Shown: positions 11,616 to 15,000 of the stretch, piece by piece
How positions within the stretch are numbered: the first letter of the stretch is position 1
How the letters are laid out: each line of letters starts with the position of its first letter
Assembly (NCBI GenBank): GCA_963170055.1
Contig: CAUJGJ010000129.1
Span: 1,075,701-1,090,700 of the forward strand
DNA from: Halisarca cf. caerulea
Lineage: Eukaryota; Porifera; Demospongiae; Chondrillida; Halisarcidae
Direction: 5' to 3'
Length of the DNA stretch: 15,000 bases
Notes under the pieces: generated by a model
Told to the model about the DNA's origin: nothing
The model's input: the letters and a program-made list of their open reading frames with translations, nothing else
The model's database searches: none
Position numbers and translations under genes: made by a program

Positions 11616-14600
11616 GTATGTCTCCAAATTAAACCGTTGGTTAGTATATAGTTGGACTTATTACCTATTTCTTGTAGCCTTAGGTTTATAGCTAGCTTGG
11701 GAGAGCACTGATATATGGCATTGTATACGTATACCTTTTATGCAATATAGAATCAGGTAGTACTCAATGCTATTGTATATCAATCAATCAATTATTATTA
11801 ATTTTGAGTGCACCGCACCAATAGGTGCTAGGACTCCTACTAGGTCCTAAATATGTAACACTGATCATAAGAAAAACACACTTAATGTTACTAAAATCCG
11901 TACAGTCTAAGAGTAAACACTCAAATTGTAATATGTATTACAACAAGTTATGCACCAAAACGAGCACTCCACATTGCTACAATACATTTTAATACATTTC
12001 TATTAGTACACGCTACAGACAGTATTCTAGCTGTTTGTTCCACTAGTGGCATTCCCGGTGGTAACCCAGTCAGTGTTGTCATGTACTGTAATAATATTAA
12101 GGTGTGGAGTATGTACATATCTATATATAGCTTTCATCGGTATGAAGTATCAGGTGACCAAATTTATATTGCAGTGTTGTAACCCAAATTGGCATTTTTT
12201 TATTCTATATAATATAATGGTATGATCCATATAATATGAATGTAATACGATCGAGTCATTATAAAATGAAATCATTTATGCAGTTCTAATCAATTCAGAT
12301 TTATTATTAATTCCTTTCAAGTGTCTACAAACTTATCACATGTACGTACTTTTCTTGTGAAGTCCAAGTATTTTTGCTGATAAGTCTGAACTGATTCAGA
12401 ACTGCGTGAAATGATTTCATTTTATAATCATGACTCGATCATATTATGTTCGCTGCTCTTGGATAACATTTTTTTTGTTTGTATTATTCAGGATTAACCG
12501 AGCGTGGATTAACTGTGAAGAAAGTGTCAAGCAGATGTGATAAGCACCTAAGGGAAAGGTATAGAACCCTAAAGGTAGTGGAGGACACATGGTTAAATAC
12601 AGAAAACCCTGTACACATACCTCCTACCGTCCTCAAAGCAATGACAAATACCAGGATTGAGGAAGATTTCCCAAATTTACCAGGTGTCCCCAAAGGCCCT
12701 GACAAGGAGACATATTATGTTCACATTGAAATAACAGATATTTTAAAATTTGACCGTGCACATGACCGGAAAGACAAAAAGTTTGTTCTAATTGAGGGTG
12801 CTCCTGGATCTGGTAAATCTACGACTGCCAGACACCTCTGTAGGGCGTATGCAGAGAATGAATTTGGACAAGAATATAAGCTTTTTATTCTGATTCCACT
12901 TCGTATGCTGAAGAATACAGATTGTAGCAATATCAGTGGCTTGCTTAGCATTGTATTTCCTGAAAGCTTAAAGGAAGCAGCCAAGAAAGAAATTTCAGCA
13001 CATAGCAGCAAAGTTTTGTTTCTGTTCGAAGGATGGGATGAACGCCCCCAAGATTGTGCAATAGTACACAAAATAGTGGATGGCCAGGAGTTACCAGCCT
13101 CTTCTATCATTATCACCTCACGCTATAATTCAGCAGGAGAACTGTACAAAAAGATTGATAGAAGAATTGAGTTAGCTCCTTTTTCCCCTTTTGAGAGGAA
13201 GACCTATATTAAAGGATACTTTCATAAAGAAAATGATGGTGAAAGGAAATCTGCTTCCTTTATTAGCCTGCTTTGGGATCATCAAGATCTTGAAAGCCTT
13301 TGCTCTTACCCTATGATTCTTTCTATGGCCTGCTTTACACATCTCAATGATGGCTTTAAGGCCTTATCCACCATGCATCGCAATGATGACTGTAGGGCCT
13401 TATTCACTACAACAGATGTGTATGAAAGATTCATTTGCTTAGTTGCTACTCGATACTTGAAAGAGAAGCTGGGTTTGATCAAGGCCGGAGTTGAAAGAGC
13501 TTTGGATATTTGGAAAGACACTCGTTTGTCAGGTTTTCATCAGTACACAAAGCTGGCCTTGGAGGGAGTGAAGATGCAGACATTTGTCTTTGGAACAACT
13601 GAGCAAATTCTTAAAGAATGGAATATTAATCTTACTGGAGATTATGAAAGGACTGGTATTGTTCTAAAGTACACTCAGTCAAGCATGTTAGGACGTGAGG
13701 GCACCAGCTATCAATTTCTGCATGATTCTGTGCAATGTTTTTTTGCTGCTTTGGAGATGAGTCGATATACTGCAGAGGAGCAACTGCAAATTGTGAAAAA
13801 CTACATCGAATCACTTTTTGCTGTTTGTGAGCATTCTACTGAAGGGGATGAATACTTAGGGCAGCTTGACAATCACAGGTACAAACAGCAGTATTCAGAG
13901 GATCGCGAACTCAACAGTGTTCAGAAGTATGAGCCTAAGCTGTCAGATCCTCAGCCTTTGTTCCTGCAATTTTTTGCTGGTGTTACAGGTCTGAAGAATC
14001 CAGAAATTGCATCCACCTTAATTGAAGAATCTAGAAAAGGATCTCATGATCAGTGGTGCAAGTCTGCTCTACCACTCATCTTATATGAGAGCCAAAACAA
14101 GGAGTTAGCAAAGAATGTCATGAGGGAAGTGCTCAAGCCACAAATAGTTGTTTCTTGTCAAGACAACTTTCACCTACGTTGTACTGCTTGGTGCATGGCA
14201 CAAGCTGAAAGGACCGTAGAAGAGCTCACCATAATCCTTCCAAAGCACATCCGTCTTAAGTACTTCTTTGGCACCTGGGATGACCTATCAAGTTTAAAGA
14301 CCCTGAACATTCGTGGATCAGTATGCACGTCTGGTGAGTAAGACATGATTACTAATCTTTTATAGTTTTGCAATACCTTTTTCCAAGAATATGTGGAACT
14401 TCTGGGAGAGTATTTTAGTCAAATGAAATAGTACTATGATTTGAAGGGGAGAGTGTTATTCATTACATATTTGTACCACTTAATCCACAAGCCATGAATT
14501 TGCTTTTGGTTCTGTTATTAATTGCTCAGGCAAATTTGTCACACTAGACTGTTGTCCACTGCTGTTTCCGAGATAATACTATAGCAGCAAAGCACTACAT

Positions 14601-15000
14601 GTGAACAAGAATTGCATTGAGAACTGCATGTTTGAGCTGACGTGGGTATTCAGACCCATGTAATTTTTATACATTATTGAATCAAAACATATATGTGATA
14701 GTTTTAAGTTATGGAATATAGTAGCATTCCACATGCATGCAGGGATGATGCAAAAGCAAAATGACCACCCATACATTTGGGCTTATCTATGTGCATTCAC
14801 AGTGTTGAAAGAACTTATTCCTTGATTATTTTTGGTATAACTTAGACAAAAAAGTATGAGTTATGCAGGTCTTGTCTGATCCATACTCGCCTGATTGTCA
14901 AAGTTTGAATACTATAGGTTATTCAGTGAGAATTCTTTTCCTTTTACTGCAGAAATTTCACTAATTATTAAAGTCATGCAGCAAAATGTGAATGTGCTGA
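11306..15000 (+). CDS. NLR-type innate immune receptor gene (CARD-NACHT-LRR), 5' part
   Basis: Exons are 11306-11615, 12492-14333 and 14953 to beyond the edge. Both introns are GT-AG and both junctions are phase 1 (exon 1 ends AA|GTATGT, exon 2 begins ATTATTCAG|GA and ends CTG|GTGAGT, exon 3 follows TTTTACTGCAG). The order CARD, NACHT with winged helix, then leucine-rich repeats is that of bona fide NLRs, cytosolic sensors thought to oligomerise through NACHT and signal through CARD. Sponges carry a large expansion of such genes (described in Amphimedon), and a single big NACHT exon followed by LRR exons fits. The visible protein is about 730 residues with no stop or frameshift. The ligand and the repeat number are unknown. 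Confidence 0.88.
11616..12491 (+). other. NLR intron 1 (876 bp) carrying a MITE-like inverted repeat
   Basis: Bounded by GTATGT and a pyrimidine-rich acceptor ending ATTATTCAG. It contains the inverted repeat at 12249-12440, listed separately, and a small TAGGAC...GTCCTA inverted repeat near 11829-11849. No additional exon is evident. Confidence 0.8.
12249..12440. mobile_element. MITE-like element with long terminal inverted repeats, in NLR intron 1
   Basis: The left arm 12249-12302 and right arm 12382-12440 pair over about 55-59 bp with small gaps. They include a perfect 17-bp block (ATAAAATGAAATCATTT at 12261-12277, its complement at 12409-12425) and GATCGAGTCAT at the outer end. The arms surround only about 80 bp without coding potential. 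Outer boundaries may reach further (ATAATAT on both sides); no target duplication was identified. Confidence 0.78.
12492..14333 (+). CDS. NLR exon 2: NACHT NTPase with winged-helix region
   Basis: This exon encodes about 613 codons. Walker A is GAPGSGKST (residues about 206-214 of the spliced protein). Walker B is VLFLFEGWDE (about 278-287), with glutamate where most NACHT proteins have aspartate before GxDE. The sensor-1 arginine is in IIITSRYNS (R about 314). Downstream are a winged-helix stretch (YTKLALEGV) and FLHDSVQCFFAAL with the conserved histidine (about 514), then LKNPEIAS typical of the helical region before LRRs. The end, SLKTLNIRGSV, starts the repeat region. The residue numbers assume the spliced start at 11306. 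Confidence 0.9.
14334..14952 (+). other. NLR intron 2 (619 bp)
   Basis: Bounded by GTGAGT and by a strong pyrimidine tract ending in CTGCAG at 14947-14952. An earlier acceptor-like CAG at 14527-14529 would give only about 15 residues before a stop, so it is disfavoured. No other gene is seen inside. Confidence 0.75.
14953..15000 (+). CDS. NLR exon 3, truncated by window edge: first LRR segment
   Basis: In phase with exon 2 this reads EISLIIKVMQQNVNVL, matching the helical half of ribonuclease-inhibitor-type LRRs (pattern ..L...L..N..L). It runs open to the window edge. This is based on only 16 residues. Confidence 0.6.

Noticed and set aside
14527..14575. Alternative NLR exon 3 beginning at 14530
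   Set aside because: In phase it gives about 15 residues without LRR character and then a stop; the acceptor at 14951-14952 gives LRR-like sequence and has a stronger pyrimidine tract.

Overview
The window looks like nuclear DNA of an early-branching marine animal, most likely a demosponge such as Amphimedon. The reasons are AT-rich sequence, short GT-AG introns, long AT and CA microsatellites, a CARD-NACHT receptor of the type expanded in sponges, and gene families (RecQ-like helicase, DUF6589) that are multicopy in sponges and cnidarians. The species call is inference; no search was run.

Layout. Positions 1-1147 (+) hold the 3' part of a RecQ-like DNA helicase gene whose start lies off the left edge and whose frame breaks near position 95. 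Converging on it from the other strand is a DUF6589-family gene (5179 down to 1574). I could reconstruct it as eight exons with compatible phases, giving about 801 residues with no disabling break. The two genes end 426 bp apart, and both families are repeat-like, so they may belong to one mobile or formerly mobile unit.

Positions 5180-9800 are intergenic and rich in non-autonomous elements. They hold two nested GC-rich hairpins (about 5723-5869), a foldback-like element with arms built of 21-bp units (5871-6501), a 161-bp pogo/Tigger-like MITE with TA duplication (7381-7541), a 17-bp perfect hairpin (8478-8529), and several microsatellites. Positions 9760-11037 (-) are a decayed, 5'-truncated and internally deleted reverse-transcriptase element. 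It is interrupted by a 60-bp hairpin element with a 9-bp target-site duplication (10461-10520), whose tip sequence recurs at 5860-5869.

Positions 11306-15000 (+) contain the 5' part of an NLR-type innate immune receptor gene. Exon 1 encodes a CARD, exon 2 a NACHT NTPase with winged-helix region, and exon 3, cut by the window edge, probably the first leucine-rich repeat. Phases match at both junctions. A MITE-like inverted repeat sits in intron 1. Apart from the convergent helicase/DUF6589 pair, the genes do not form an evident functional unit.
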